A DNA stretch of 52,412 nt, taken from positions 1-52,412 of IMG/VR virus record IMGVR_UViG_3300033145_001015. One strand, 5' to 3'. A program made the translations under genes and the position numbers. The notes below the pieces were generated by a model. It ran no database searches. It was not told where the DNA came from and was given only the letters and a program-made list of their open reading frames with translations. Position 1 is the stretch's first letter. Each line of letters begins with the position of its first letter. Below are positions 6,277-16,560 of the stretch, one piece after another. Origin of the DNA: a virus.

Positions 6277-9200
6277 CTAATTTGCGTGCTTATTTCCAGA
6301 TTTAGAAGCTGCCTCCCACCACACCGCCAGTGTACCACGCAGTTCAGCCGAGTAATCCTGCGCCACCTTCAGCTTATCGCGCTGCTCATTCGTTAGGTAT
6401 TCGGTGATGAATTCAATTTCATCGCTTTCATTTAGCCTGGAAGATATAGGGTCCATGCGCCGCAAAAAACTCGTGAAACGCGATCCATAATCAGCGGGGT
6501 GTTTCTTCTGGAATTCTTTCTTCCAATCCACGAACGCATCGTAATCCTCGTTGATTGCAGCCGAGCGAGCTGTCCGATATTCCGACACGGGGTATACACC
6601 ACTTCGTGGTGATCCCTTTGACTCTAGAAATCTCATTCGCAGATCGTAAACCTCATTCAATGCGAGTGCCCGCGGGTCCAGCGTGCGATAAAAGAATCGC
6701 TGCCAGTAGTTCTTTCGCGGTCTCGTTCCATCACCGAGGGCCATTCCCTTCACCCACTTAAATTCATCGCGCAAACCAACTATGCCAGCCACAGCTTCGC
6801 CCCTATCGACGGAACGTGGAGTGAACGGAGATGGAAACAATGACTGTCCCGTCAATACCTCAAAGCCACCCTTTATATCAGGACGCAACGAGCCGACCAT
6901 CTTTTCAAGTGGCGACTTCATCATTTCCTTAATGATGTCAGTTCCTGTAACCTGGCCAGCTTTATATTTTCCAATCATCGAAATGGCTTCGTTAATCCCA
7001 AGCCACTCCAGGAAATCACCAGATGCCCCAACATTTGTAAATACGCGCATAGAACCATCTGCCGTGCGACCAAGCAAAATATGCGGATTAGCACGCTCAT
7101 TCGGTGGCAAATCATCATCATCGTCGCATCCCCAGATAAGCGGGGCCATGATGTTATTCCAGACATATAGCGCAGCCTGGCCTTGAGCAAGTCGCATTGT
7201 AGCTGCTACGGCAAACATTTTAGCAGCCACTTTACCTGTCTCGGCTCTATTTTCCCCCGTCTGAAAAGCATTGATCGCTAATCTCGGCCAACGCTTGATA
7301 TTGATTTCCTGAAACGACCAGAAGGGATATAGCTTAGTCCGAAACCATTCCCCCATTACGGTCATATTACCATAATCGCCAAGGAGCTGACGTGACATGT
7401 GTGCAGCCGCAACATCATTACCCATGTCCTTCTGTAGCTGACGAACAACCGCCCGTTTAGATGCACCGAAATGCTTCAATTCGCCCTTCGCTAATGCTTT
7501 ACGATAAAATCGCAAAGCAGCGTATCGCAGTAAATCTTCACGGAAATTATTAAGCGGACCAACTGCACCTAAATATGTCTCAACTGGATGCGTGGCCTGA
7601 TGCCAGAAACGCTTTTGCTTCGCATCAAGGTGTGCGAAGGTAGGTAACATACCAATGTTACCAATTTCTGAAGTGAAAAACCCAGATGATGTAGTACCGA
7701 GATTTCTGGCAACTTTCATTTCCTGAGTCAGCGGCGTCGTGGCCTTCATCATTTTTCGCAATTCTATTGCTGCCGCCTTTACCTCAAAAATTATTTCAGG
7801 ATGAGCCGCTAGGGCTGGTTCAAGATCACCAGTCATATTGCGTATCTCGTAAGCAGTAATTCGCTTAGGCCCAATTGTACTCAATATCTTCCATGCCCGA
7901 ATTGCCATATCGTTAAGCGCTGTAAGCCAATTAGGGTCTTGTGGTTTCTTCGCAGCTTCCAATTCAGCTACAATTTCTTTTGGTAAAACAGCAGGTCGTC
8001 GTTGATTACCAACTGCAAGGACGGTCTTAATTTGACCTTTCGTTAATTCGCAACTTTCAAGAATGCCACTCTGTAATTTCTGAGCAATCTTATCTGGAAT
8101 CGAAAACGCCCTGTAGAATGCGTTACCAGGATCAGCTTGAAATATCCCTTTTGTGCCATCCTCACGAACAACCTTATTTAACGAAACGTCACGTTGCTTA
8201 GCTTCAGTGGAGAATTTCTCGTATACATCATATTTTCTATACAATGTATCGAGTAATTGTTCTTGCTGCACTCCAGCCAGGGCATCTGCCATCCAGGAAA
8301 CTTCAGACTCCAAAAAATCAGTATTGTAATCATATTCAGCATCGAGCGATTCGAGTCCCTCGGCAGCAACACGATGTTTTTGAAAGGACTTTTTTGTTTT
8401 TTGATAAATCGAACCACCGGCATATTTAGCACTGGCGGCATGGTACATCATCACCTGTTGGTGGAAATATGTTTCGCTATTCTGCAACGCTGATTCCGGC
8501 AAAAGATCATGTGCCACCGCTGCGCCAACAACTTCACGTACCGCTTCACGACGAGATTCCAACGCTTGCTTAACATCTGGCGTTCGCTCGATAACGGCTT
8601 CCAATTTCACCTTATACGCCTCCACTTCCGCTCTATTAGCGAAGCCATGTCGTAACGGCTGACCAAGGTCAAGAGCCGCAAGTTGATTGCGTATTTGAGC
8701 ATATCGTCCGAATAATTCATATTGCTTTGGTCCCAATGGATCAAGAATAGCAGCATTTATACGAATGGCATCGTCTTTCCCCGAATGCGGAACAACCTTT
8801 AAGAGACGCAAAACCTCACGTGCCGCTGAAAATTCAGTGGTATTCGGAATATATGCATGTGCCCTAGTTGCATAATGTTTAACAGTTTCCCAGCCTTCCT
8901 TGAGTTTAGCGAGCCTGCCAGGTTTCTCCATGCCACGCGCGGCGTCTAATCGAGTATCAACCTCAGCTCGTCCAACTGAAATATCAACCTCGCCACCGCC
9001 ACCTATAACATCACTGCGTGCTCGCTGGCCGAGGGGTCCACCAGTGATAGGTCTAGCTCCAGTCTCCTCTTTCAGAAAGCCCTTCTTTTTCGGCTCGGCT
9101 TCAATGGCCTGTTGTTTTAGTTTCTCAATAAAGGGCATTAACGGAGCAGTGGGATCAAAAGTAGATGGAGCCTCACCTTCAACTGCTGATATTTCTGGCG

Positions 9201-10620
9201 TTGCTTCCTGGTTTAATATCCTAGCTTCATGTTCCGCAATTCCTTTCTTGTGATATATTTTCATTACGCCAGGATCAGTATATTCTGCTGGCTTCCCATC
9301 TGGTCCGGTAATAATAAATCCAGTACCAGATTTCTCGACTCCGTAGCCCCCTCCCTCACCCTCGGCAACTGGCGCTTTTAACGCCCCCTGCGTCATCTCG
9401 CGTATAGCCTCCGGCGTTCGCGTAACGGTTTCCGTTTCCGTGGGACCAGCAACACTCTCCTTTAAAATTTCTTTTGCTGTTTTGGCGACCTCCGCCAGCG
9501 CTTCACCCTTAGCCTTGATTTGCTTAGCCTTTTGTTCAACACTTTGCAATCGTGCCTTAGCTGATTTTCCTTCCTCGGGCTTCATGCCCCACTTCTTCCA
9601 CTGATTGCGGGTGGGGGCTTTACCGGACTCCGCGACAGAAAGCATCTCCCTTTCGGCCATTAAGCGTCTGCTAGTTTTAGATGCAGACATCACGGAAGGA
9701 GCCGACACGACGCCCATAGTAAGCAATGTCTGGACAGTTGTATCCGCAACAGTCTGAACCAGGCTGGAGGCGCTGGTGGCGTCAGGATCAACGCCAGACA
9801 CAGCACGAGCCACATTATGACCTAATTCAGTAATGACTTCTTCCGGCAGCTCCTGGAGGGTGTTTATCCCAAGCTGCTTTAGGGCACTCGACACTCCAGT
9901 TGCAACAGCAGCCTTGCCGCCCATTATTTTTTCGACGCCGCCCCATCCGACCGCTTGAAATAACCCGGCGACACTACCCTCAATTACACCCTGAGATACG
10001 GCATAACCAGCCAATTCCTTACCTTTCAAACCGGCGTCCTTGCCCTCCGTAATGGCTGAATCCCATTCAACTACGGCAGCTTGGCCTATTACGCCATAAA
10101 CGCCGAGTGGACTCGCCAGGGCCATCATGGGGACCGTCTCGCCAACACCGCGTAAACCACGCTTTACAATTGGCGGAACAATTCCAGGTTGCTTAATATC
10201 TCGTTCTGCCGCGGCCTGCCTAATGGAATCAGCATAACGATTAAAGTAATCAGCAGTCCTGCGCTGGCCAGTTAGTCTGGCGGGAATAGAAATAAAGTGC
10301 GTCCCAAGGGCAAGAGCCGTAGCACGAAGATTTGGTGCCCATGCACCCGCAAGCTGCTCGCGGCTACGACGAAGCAGGAAATCTTTAGCTTGTCGTATTT
10401 CCTCTGGTGTTTCGGCATAATGTGCCTTGCGAGTAGCAGCTAAGCCAGTCAGGGGTTTGGGTCTATTCATCTCCGCGGCTGGAACCTGCCCGGCAGCCTT
10501 GCGCATCCTGTCGATGTTAGCCCTAATTTCAGCCTCGGGAACCTCGGGGGCATCACGCCATGAGGCAACTTCCTTTTCCTCTTCCTTAAACTTTACGAGA
10601 GGTGCATCTTGCCAGCCCAT
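6277..10620 (-). CDS. Very large internal virion / DNA-ejection-type protein
   Basis: At 1447 residues this is the largest protein. The N-terminus carries two WxDAP repeats (WQDAP at 3-7, WRDAP at 21-25). A long hydrophobic, Gly/Ala-rich region follows (about 150-330), then a charged disordered linker (about 340-560), and then a helical C-terminal half. The size, hydrophobic region and position after the tail genes fit the internal proteins that podoviruses eject with their DNA (T7 gp16-like role). I see no convincing lytic transglycosylase or metallopeptidase motif. It starts by TAATG overlap with the 325-residue gene. Confidence 0.6.
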   Translation of the reverse strand: MGWQDAPLVKFKEEEKEVASWRDAPEVPEAEIRANIDRMRKAAGQVPAAEMNRPKPLTGLAATRKAHYAETPEEIRQAKDFLLRRSREQLAGAWAPNLRATALALGTHFISIPARLTGQRRTADYFNRYADSIRQAAAERDIKQPGIVPPIVKRGLRGVGETVPMMALASPLGVYGVIGQAAVVEWDSAITEGKDAGLKGKELAGYAVSQGVIEGSVAGLFQAVGWGGVEKIMGGKAAVATGVSSALKQLGINTLQELPEEVITELGHNVARAVSGVDPDATSASSLVQTVADTTVQTLLTMGVVSAPSVMSASKTSRRLMAEREMLSVAESGKAPTRNQWKKWGMKPEEGKSAKARLQSVEQKAKQIKAKGEALAEVAKTAKEILKESVAGPTETETVTRTPEAIREMTQGALKAPVAEGEGGGYGVEKSGTGFIITGPDGKPAEYTDPGVMKIYHKKGIAEHEARILNQEATPEISAVEGEAPSTFDPTAPLMPFIEKLKQQAIEAEPKKKGFLKEETGARPITGGPLGQRARSDVIGGGGEVDISVGRAEVDTRLDAARGMEKPGRLAKLKEGWETVKHYATRAHAYIPNTTEFSAAREVLRLLKVVPHSGKDDAIRINAAILDPLGPKQYELFGRYAQIRNQLAALDLGQPLRHGFANRAEVEAYKVKLEAVIERTPDVKQALESRREAVREVVGAAVAHDLLPESALQNSETYFHQQVMMYHAASAKYAGGSIYQKTKKSFQKHRVAAEGLESLDAEYDYNTDFLESEVSWMADALAGVQQEQLLDTLYRKYDVYEKFSTEAKQRDVSLNKVVREDGTKGIFQADPGNAFYRAFSIPDKIAQKLQSGILESCELTKGQIKTVLAVGNQRRPAVLPKEIVAELEAAKKPQDPNWLTALNDMAIRAWKILSTIGPKRITAYEIRNMTGDLEPALAAHPEIIFEVKAAAIELRKMMKATTPLTQEMKVARNLGTTSSGFFTSEIGNIGMLPTFAHLDAKQKRFWHQATHPVETYLGAVGPLNNFREDLLRYAALRFYRKALAKGELKHFGASKRAVVRQLQKDMGNDVAAAHMSRQLLGDYGNMTVMGEWFRTKLYPFWSFQEINIKRWPRLAINAFQTGENRAETGKVAAKMFAVAATMRLAQGQAALYVWNNIMAPLIWGCDDDDDLPPNERANPHILLGRTADGSMRVFTNVGASGDFLEWLGINEAISMIGKYKAGQVTGTDIIKEMMKSPLEKMVGSLRPDIKGGFEVLTGQSLFPSPFTPRSVDRGEAVAGIVGLRDEFKWVKGMALGDGTRPRKNYWQRFFYRTLDPRALALNEVYDLRMRFLESKGSPRSGVYPVSEYRTARSAAINEDYDAFVDWKKEFQKKHPADYGSRFTSFLRRMDPISSRLNESDEIEFITEYLTNEQRDKLKVAQDYSAELRGTLAVWWEAASKSGNKHAN

Positions 10621-11597
10621 TACTCTTCGCCCCCAGGCTTACGGCGTAACACATCGTCTGGACCAATGAATTTCGCGCCAGGTGGTAATTTCTCATAGTC
10701 AGCGTCAGATGATATATGCGACGCCCCGCCATATTCGGGATCATTCGGCGTCAACGGCGGCATCATGCGATTATTGCCAATTTCCCTATAAGACTCAGCG
10801 GGCTGCTTGCGCCCCGCTGACACCCTGCGCTCCCGCGGAGCACTGAGCAACTCCATTATTTTATTAACTTCCTCGGCTGTTCTGGGACGCTTCATACCGC
10901 CAGCTCCAGCCACATCAGTTGTTAGTAGCTTTATACGGAGATCAAATAACTTCCCCTCGCGCTTCTGCTGTGCGGAAAGTCGCGCTTGATCTAACTTAAA
11001 TTTAGCAAGCTGCGCCTGGCCACCAACTGTTTTTGCTGTGTCAATTTGCCAGGTTTCGCCGTTCTGTTTTCTGGAGGTCATTACACCTTGTTCGTCCCAA
11101 ATATCCCCAACCCCCTTGTTTTCTGGATACGGCGATAGCCTCGGAAGCCAACTTGGCTTGATATGCATTATGATTTCATCGGCCCTAGTGTTTGCATTTG
11201 CAATATCGTCTTTGCTATTCCTCGGGTCATTACTAAATACATTCTGAGCGGAACGAATACGTGAAATCGTGAGCTTTTGTTTTGCTGTATAACGGTACTC
11301 GAAATGCGCAGCATCGAATTGAGCCTTCCTGCGTACTTCCTCCCTGTCGGCTGCCATTGCCGATCCTCTCTGGCGCATAAAGGATGCCTGCTCCCTAGCT
11401 ATCCTTGCTTGATCTTCCCTAACTCTGTAATCAAGGACATCCTCCCTTTCCTGGAAATCAGCTCGTGCCGCAGCTCGTATCTTGGCAGCACGAACTGATG
11501 CTGGATTGCGTTGCTCTCTCTCTAGCATAGACATCCGCCTGTAGTCTATGGAAGTAGGAATTTTCTTGGTATAGCGAATTGATTTTTTTGTAGCCAT
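10620..11597 (-). CDS. Probable internal virion protein, basic coiled-coil
   Basis: A 325-residue, strongly basic and helical protein (runs such as EREQRNPASVRAAKIRAAAR) with a KPRTAEEVNKIMELL segment and a Gly-rich, acidic C-terminus. It lies between the Gln-rich 199-residue protein and the 1447-residue protein. Three consecutive genes of this type match the set of internal core proteins of podoviruses. That role is inferred from order and composition; no family is recognised. Confidence 0.55.
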   Translation of the reverse strand: MATKKSIRYTKKIPTSIDYRRMSMLEREQRNPASVRAAKIRAAARADFQEREDVLDYRVREDQARIAREQASFMRQRGSAMAADREEVRRKAQFDAAHFEYRYTAKQKLTISRIRSAQNVFSNDPRNSKDDIANANTRADEIIMHIKPSWLPRLSPYPENKGVGDIWDEQGVMTSRKQNGETWQIDTAKTVGGQAQLAKFKLDQARLSAQQKREGKLFDLRIKLLTTDVAGAGGMKRPRTAEEVNKIMELLSAPRERRVSAGRKQPAESYREIGNNRMMPPLTPNDPEYGGASHISSDADYEKLPPGAKFIGPDDVLRRKPGGEE

Positions 11598-11609
11598 AAC
11601 ACTTATACC

Positions 11610-12209
11610 CTAAAAAGATGGAAACTGCCACTTAGGAGCCATAGCCTGAATTGCAGCCTGCGTTATCCCAGGCTCAGGATACTTATGCTCAAAGCCCTGC
11701 ATTACACCAAGTTTAGCCTGCATCTCGGCATCACTGACACGGTTCAATGCACCCTGCCGTTCGCGTTGAATGCCAGATTGAAGCGTTGGGGCAACGGTAG
11801 TATTTGACATACCAAGCCTAGCTAGATTTTGCATGGCACCAGCTTCCTGCTGGCCATACTGGCTCATCACGTCAGCTCTCTGTTGCCCTGAGGTCGTACC
11901 CACAACACCGAGCGCCTGTTGATACTTAGCTTCATTTGCAGTCCTAGCCTCATGGAATGCTCGATTATATTCGTTAATCATTCCAGTTAAACCGCTAGTC
12001 TGCTGTTGCTGCTGTTGCGAGAACTCTCGCCAGAGGTCCGTTCTTGCCTTAAATTGATGAGCTTGCTGACCCAGCTGCCATTGTAATCCTTGCAATTGTG
12101 CTTCTGCCCCAATCCTGGCGGACTGGTAGCCGGGATCGCGCGTGAACATACCTTGGCCACCGACTCGCGGTATCGTTCGCCCCTGAACAGCGCCTATCAT
12201 GCTACTCAT
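11610..12209 (-). CDS. Gln-rich helical internal virion-type protein
   Basis: A 199-residue protein, largely helical and glutamine-rich (WQLGQQAHQFKAR, SQQQQQQTS, QYGQQEAG). This resembles the small internal virion protein (gp14-like) of podoviruses. It begins the three-gene block that ends with the 1447-residue protein. The run of six Gln comes from repeated CAG/CAA codons. Function is inferred from composition and position. Confidence 0.55.
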   Translation of the reverse strand: MSSMIGAVQGRTIPRVGGQGMFTRDPGYQSARIGAEAQLQGLQWQLGQQAHQFKARTDLWREFSQQQQQQTSGLTGMINEYNRAFHEARTANEAKYQQALGVVGTTSGQQRADVMSQYGQQEAGAMQNLARLGMSNTTVAPTLQSGIQRERQGALNRVSDAEMQAKLGVMQGFEHKYPEPGITQAAIQAMAPKWQFPSF

Positions 12210-12237
12210 TTTTGTCTCCTTCCTTAATTTCCTTGTC

Positions 12238-13368
12238 TTATTCTTCTTCGGTAATGAAAGTTTTTTCCTTCGATCTCACTACCAAAGCCCCACCGGATGA
12301 TGCATGAACTGCATCAATAAACATCTCCTGAAGTACCCCATCTTTGTATAATTCCATCACAACAGTAAGCCTGCTCTCGGAACTTCCGCCCGATGTACCC
12401 ATACACGGCTCCCCAACCCCGTAAGTTGCAGACGCCGTATACGTAACCTTAAACGTCATGCCTTTCCTGCCAGTTCGCACATACGCAGCAGAGGGCGAAA
12501 TCCACCCGTAATCACCGAAGTCACCAGTTGTCACTTCCGTAATTGTAGTTTCATAGACATGCCCCACATTAAACACAGAGTCCATATACGTAAGAGATTC
12601 CCTTTGACCCATCACATTTCCCTGGCTACACTCTATCTCAATTTTGCCCCTTTCGGTATGACTACCAGTTACCCAAGAAAGAGAATGCCACACGTCGCCA
12701 GATGTTTGGTATGCCGCCCTAACCTTTAATTCCCAAACGGTTTCTATATTAGTTACAGAAGCATCACTTCCATATATTCTATTATAGCCGGGATATGGTA
12801 CATGATCTGGACCAATACCTCCCCAGTACGCACTACTAGACGGACCCACCCTAAAGGAATATGCCACATCACCATCTTCTGTGTTGTCATCCTCGCCCGC
12901 CAACCAAATCTTGCGCGGGTTATCCCACGCCATGTGGCCGGACCCATAATGAGGGAATTCCACAAAAGTAGTATATTCTTCAGAAACCGCCTGGTCCCTT
13001 CCTTCGTCGTCATTTCTCGTAACTACCGGGACAAATATCGACGCCTTTTTGGGTGCTTTCGACAATACAATATAGAAGAAATTTCTTCCATAACCCTTAT
13101 AGTCAACGCGCTTGTTGACATTACCGCGATCTTCCTCCCGTGTCTGCATTCCACTTGTCGGATATACTATAATACGCGGTGCAGTTGGTGGGTCGCCTGG
13201 CTTGTCGTCATCATCACTCGGCTTACCTCCACCAGGCAACCCTGGCCACTCGTAATCCCTCCAGTCAAACCCAGGCGGAAACGGCCCAGGCCACGGCCAG
13301 TCGCCCCAACCTGGCGGTCGCTCGTCCTCTACTGTGACAGCAGGTTTTGCAGTGTAAGCTCCGCCCAT
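12238..13368 (-). CDS. Tail or fibre-associated structural protein with Trp/Pro-rich N-terminus
   Basis: A 376-residue protein. Residues about 18-65 are a Trp/Pro/Gly-rich flexible stretch (GWGDWPWPGPFPPGFDWRDY) followed by an acidic run. The rest is beta-rich with many Thr, Ser and Tyr, ending in charged residues. It stands among fibre genes and starts at the stop of the 67-residue gene. A receptor-binding or fibre-tip role is possible but not shown by any motif. Confidence 0.55.
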   Translation of the reverse strand: MGGAYTAKPAVTVEDERPPGWGDWPWPGPFPPGFDWRDYEWPGLPGGGKPSDDDDKPGDPPTAPRIIVYPTSGMQTREEDRGNVNKRVDYKGYGRNFFYIVLSKAPKKASIFVPVVTRNDDEGRDQAVSEEYTTFVEFPHYGSGHMAWDNPRKIWLAGEDDNTEDGDVAYSFRVGPSSSAYWGGIGPDHVPYPGYNRIYGSDASVTNIETVWELKVRAAYQTSGDVWHSLSWVTGSHTERGKIEIECSQGNVMGQRESLTYMDSVFNVGHVYETTITEVTTGDFGDYGWISPSAAYVRTGRKGMTFKVTYTASATYGVGEPCMGTSGGSSESRLTVVMELYKDGVLQEMFIDAVHASSGGALVVRSKEKTFITEEE

Positions 13369-13571
13369 TACTTAATCCCCAGCTCATCACATTTCTCAAG
13401 CAGTACGCTCCATTCAGCTATTTGCTCATCAAGTGACGCAATTTCATTCTTTTTTTGCTCACGCAACATCTGCAATCTGCACTCAATATCAATTCGCCCA
13501 AAGGTAAGTGATTGCACGCTTGTCCTGTCGCGTTTAATCTTAGTTGAACTGTGTTTACTGAACTTATCCAT
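13368..13571 (-). CDS. Small coiled-coil protein
   Basis: Sixty-seven residues: a basic N-terminus (MDKFSKHSSTKIKRDR) and a helical C-terminal half (LQMLREQKKNEIASLDEQIAEWSVLLEKC) with heptad-like spacing. Its stop overlaps the next start. It may be a fibre chaperone or small structural protein; nothing identifies it. Confidence 0.6.
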   Translation of the reverse strand: MDKFSKHSSTKIKRDRTSVQSLTFGRIDIECRLQMLREQKKNEIASLDEQIAEWSVLLEKCDELGIK

Positions 13572-13579
13572 AGCATCCC

Positions 13580-15001
13580 TTAGTTATTGAGCTTTAAAAA
13601 CCCCTGGTCCAACGTTGCGGTATTATCGGCATGAGCATTGTCCCATTGGAAGGTAACGGTAACACCGCCAACAGCCGTTGTGTCAACTGTAGTGGACGAT
13701 GTATTGGTATGCACCTTTGAATCCTTGACTTCAATATCGCCATGACTTGAAATCGTTCCAGTAGCCCCAATCGTCCTTACGGTAAACGTGAGCCTATAAC
13801 ACATCGGATCATTAGCGGCCTGCCCCGGCGTACAGGCCAATGTGACAAGCGTGACCCCATCAACCTTAACGCGAATTGTAAGTGTGGCTGAAGCATTCTG
13901 TGTTGATGCTTTACCATACCCAAGTACAGTATATACTTTTCCAGCAGCTAATATATTCGCCGGTAACACCGCTGTGAAAACCGTTATCTCTGCCGTTGTG
14001 TTTGCTGCTGTCGCTGCGGTGGTTATTACGTCACTAGCCCTTGAGATAACCCTACGCGCCCCGCTACCAGTGATATAAAATCGCGTGCCATCGTACTCTA
14101 TCGTTCCGGCTTCCGGGGTCGTAAGATTCGTGCCTGAGGTTAATTTCAGTGGTGCTGTGCCTGCCGCTGCTGAACCTGCACGAAGCGTAAGCCAGGCGGT
14201 AGGCGGTATATTCACCCCAACCTGTGCATTAAATGTAAGGTCTTGTGCCACCGCAGTTGAGGCGAACGCACCGTACATCATCGCCTTGACGCGAGCATCG
14301 GCTTCATTTGTCCTTGGGGCATTATCAATAAATAATTTACCAGAACCAGTCTCCCAATATCCAGCTTGCTTTCCAATACATATACTACCGTTTCCGGTAA
14401 CGCGATACCCGGCGTAATAGCCTATACCTATGTTATAGCTGCCGGTAACAGTACCCAGTGAAGCGACCCCTATCCCGGCGTTCGCCAAGCCAGCGGCACA
14501 AACCCCCAGGGAACTGTAGCCAAAACACATATTCTCGTTGCCGGTTGTTAAATTATCCCCGGCAAAAACACCAATTGCTACATTTTGATTCCCAGTCGTA
14601 AGGCTCTTAAGCGCCTGCCGTCCAATCCCTAAATTACGGGAAGCCCTGGAGGACGCACCGCCCGCTGGACTCATTGTAAAATTACCAGCCCGATCTCCAA
14701 TAAATAAATTCAAACCATCGGCTCCGGCAGGATGATACGAATGTATTAAGCTGTAGGAGTCTTGTTTTATTACTCCAATTGCAGAATCAGTAGTATTAGG
14801 TAAATCGAAACACTTGGATTTCAATGTCACGCCATCAAATAGTAAATTATAAGTATCCTCCAGAACGCCATCAACGCCGACCAGCACAACACGACCGGAC
14901 GTGAGTGCTGAGTTTGTTATGCCGGGGCACACTATTACATCACCGGCAGCAGTCTGCCGTACTTGCCCAGCATCAATTACTAATGGTGCTTTATCTGCCA
15001 T
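13580..15001 (-). CDS. Tail fibre protein with head-domain repeats
   Basis: A 473-residue protein. The ATG at 15001 is chosen because it follows the previous stop by one base; the longer frame would overlap that gene. Residues about 120-235 contain repeated [ST]GNxNxxIGxxAG units (TGNQNVAIG, TGNENMCFG, GSYNIGIG, NGSICIG), the repeat type of trimeric fibre heads and autotransporter adhesins. A beta-rich C-terminal domain follows. Likely role: receptor binding. The N-terminus (LVIDAGQVRQTAAGD) resembles that of the 160-residue protein upstream, suggesting a shared attachment module. Confidence 0.72.
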   Translation of the reverse strand: MADKAPLVIDAGQVRQTAAGDVIVCPGITNSALTSGRVVLVGVDGVLEDTYNLLFDGVTLKSKCFDLPNTTDSAIGVIKQDSYSLIHSYHPAGADGLNLFIGDRAGNFTMSPAGGASSRASRNLGIGRQALKSLTTGNQNVAIGVFAGDNLTTGNENMCFGYSSLGVCAAGLANAGIGVASLGTVTGSYNIGIGYYAGYRVTGNGSICIGKQAGYWETGSGKLFIDNAPRTNEADARVKAMMYGAFASTAVAQDLTFNAQVGVNIPPTAWLTLRAGSAAAGTAPLKLTSGTNLTTPEAGTIEYDGTRFYITGSGARRVISRASDVITTAATAANTTAEITVFTAVLPANILAAGKVYTVLGYGKASTQNASATLTIRVKVDGVTLVTLACTPGQAANDPMCYRLTFTVRTIGATGTISSHGDIEVKDSKVHTNTSSTTVDTTAVGGVTVTFQWDNAHADNTATLDQGFLKLNN

Positions 15002-15002
15002 A

Positions 15003-15485
15003 TCAGAGCTTAATCGGAGGCTCGACGCCAATTTCCATTTCGGTTGTGCTGGTAGCCAGCCCAACGCGCACAACAAACTGGCCAGCGGTTGAGGGGGCAG
15101 TATCGGTAAGCATACCAGCGGTAGACGGGTCGAGGTAGTAGACTGTACCGGCAGTCAAGCCGCCAGAATCCCCCGTCACCGCGTCCCACTGGCCAGTAGT
15201 CGCCGCCAGAACGCCATCAGTCTGAATCTCGCCTGAACCGGCAATTCCAATAGTAGTGTCACGAACAAGCCCCAGTAGCTCAACAGTGCCAGAAGCATCG
15301 GCTTTTCCGAGATCAACTGAGTCATTTCCATCGGGGTATACCGGCGAACCAATAACGATTGCCCCCGCGTTACTGTTTGTTGCAACGACAATATCAACAG
15401 CAGTCATTGGTGCATCTAGCGTATCGCCAGATTGCAATTGTTGCACTTGACCAGATGAGATTACGAGTGGTTTTTTGAGTGCCAT
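15003..15485 (-). CDS. Short fibre protein sharing the attachment module
   Basis: A 160-residue beta-rich protein beginning ALKKPLVISSGQVQQLQSGDTL. The N-terminus aligns with that of the next gene (ADKAPLVIDAGQVRQTAAGDVI). Its C-terminal AGTVYYLDPSTAGMLTDTAPSTAG resembles the VDYYLAEQVGAEG and GKITDTAPATSG parts of the 354-residue protein, ending in similar EI.xPIxL tails. It looks like a minimal fibre or cap unit of the same family. Confidence 0.6.
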   Translation of the reverse strand: MALKKPLVISSGQVQQLQSGDTLDAPMTAVDIVVATNSNAGAIVIGSPVYPDGNDSVDLGKADASGTVELLGLVRDTTIGIAGSGEIQTDGVLAATTGQWDAVTGDSGGLTAGTVYYLDPSTAGMLTDTAPSTAGQFVVRVGLATSTTEMEIGVEPPIKL

Positions 15486-15495
15486 GCTTTTTTCC

Positions 15496-16560
15496 TCACA
15501 GTAGTATGGGTTGTGAAATTTCTATGTCTAAAGTTGTAACTGATGTCGCATGTCCCACACGAGTAACGTGTGATCCCGATGTCGCTGGTGCAGTATCGGT
15601 AATTTTTCCGTGAACTCCCGGCGAATAAGTGTCAATCTTGAATTCGATTTCACGCTGATATTTCAGTACAATAGTCGAACCGCTAACGCCAAGTAATTGA
15701 TAGTACCTATAGCCAATTGTATTTCCGTTCAGCTCAGTTTGTGTTTGTGTGAGAACTCCAGCGAGCGTGAAGGAGTTACCAATGTTCACCCAATCAACTG
15801 CGTTGTCTGATCCCTGCCACCGCCACACACCCTGAGCGTCCGCAAGCCCCTGATACCATTTGGCTTCAGTAATCAACTTTGATATGCCTTCACCGAAATC
15901 AAATCTAATATATAATCCCGCTACATCTTGAGTCTTGAGCCAAAAAACACCGTCAGCAAAAGCTCCATCAATTAACCTTGTCCAGTCGCCGGTTCTCAGA
16001 ACGTCGCTCGTAATCGTAATTAACGATGTACGATCACCAGTTCCCCCGGCATTAGCGTAAGACGGAACACCCTCTGCGCCAACTTGCTCGGCAAGATAAT
16101 AGTCTACACCAGGTGTAAGTTCAGCAGCTCCAGCTATTGCTGTCCAGTTGTCTATTGATAACTTACCATCAGCCCTGAATTTAACCGCAGTGCCAGCGCC
16201 TTTTGCTTCAGTAGCAAACCCACCAACCTTATAACCGCTTGCTGAATCCGCGTATGCTAAATCGACAGTTCCGCCAGCCTTAATATACAGGGCGTGACCG
16301 ACTGCAACATCACTATCCGTCTCCGCGGAGTAATCCTCAATTGTTTCCTCGATAGCAGTAACTCTTACATCGAGCGCAGTAACATCAGATTCAATATCGT
16401 CGATATTGTCCTCGATGTCATCAATTTCGCCTTCGATAACTACAATATCAGCTTCAACCACGTCAATCGCATCGCTCAGCTCACCTGCACTATGCTCAAC
16501 ACGCTGAAATGCTTGACGCACTTCTGCCGGGCTGTTCGTGTTAGGGATACGATTTGCCAT
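15496..16560 (-). CDS. Tail fibre protein with N-terminal coiled coil
   Basis: A 354-residue protein. Residues about 25-75 form an acidic coiled coil (DVVEADIVVIEGEIDDIEDN) that would trimerise. Then comes a beta-rich body with a carbohydrate-binding-like stretch (VWRWQGSDNAVDWVNIG), resembling discoidin/F5-8-type domains. The C-terminal HGKITDTAPATSGSHVTRVGHAT segment is shared with the next protein. It is probably an adsorption fibre. Confidence 0.65.
   Translation of the reverse strand: MANRIPNTNSPAEVRQAFQRVEHSAGELSDAIDVVEADIVVIEGEIDDIEDNIDDIESDVTALDVRVTAIEETIEDYSAETDSDVAVGHALYIKAGGTVDLAYADSASGYKVGGFATEAKGAGTAVKFRADGKLSIDNWTAIAGAAELTPGVDYYLAEQVGAEGVPSYANAGGTGDRTSLITITSDVLRTGDWTRLIDGAFADGVFWLKTQDVAGLYIRFDFGEGISKLITEAKWYQGLADAQGVWRWQGSDNAVDWVNIGNSFTLAGVLTQTQTELNGNTIGYRYYQLLGVSGSTIVLKYQREIEFKIDTYSPGVHGKITDTAPATSGSHVTRVGHATSVTTLDIEISQPILL

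Noticed and set aside
8900-9253. 117-codon + strand frame
   Set aside because: Antisense shadow of the low-complexity linker of the 1447-residue protein; Pro/Ser-rich with no ribosome site. Most other + strand frames in 2.3-31 kb were rejected for the same reason.
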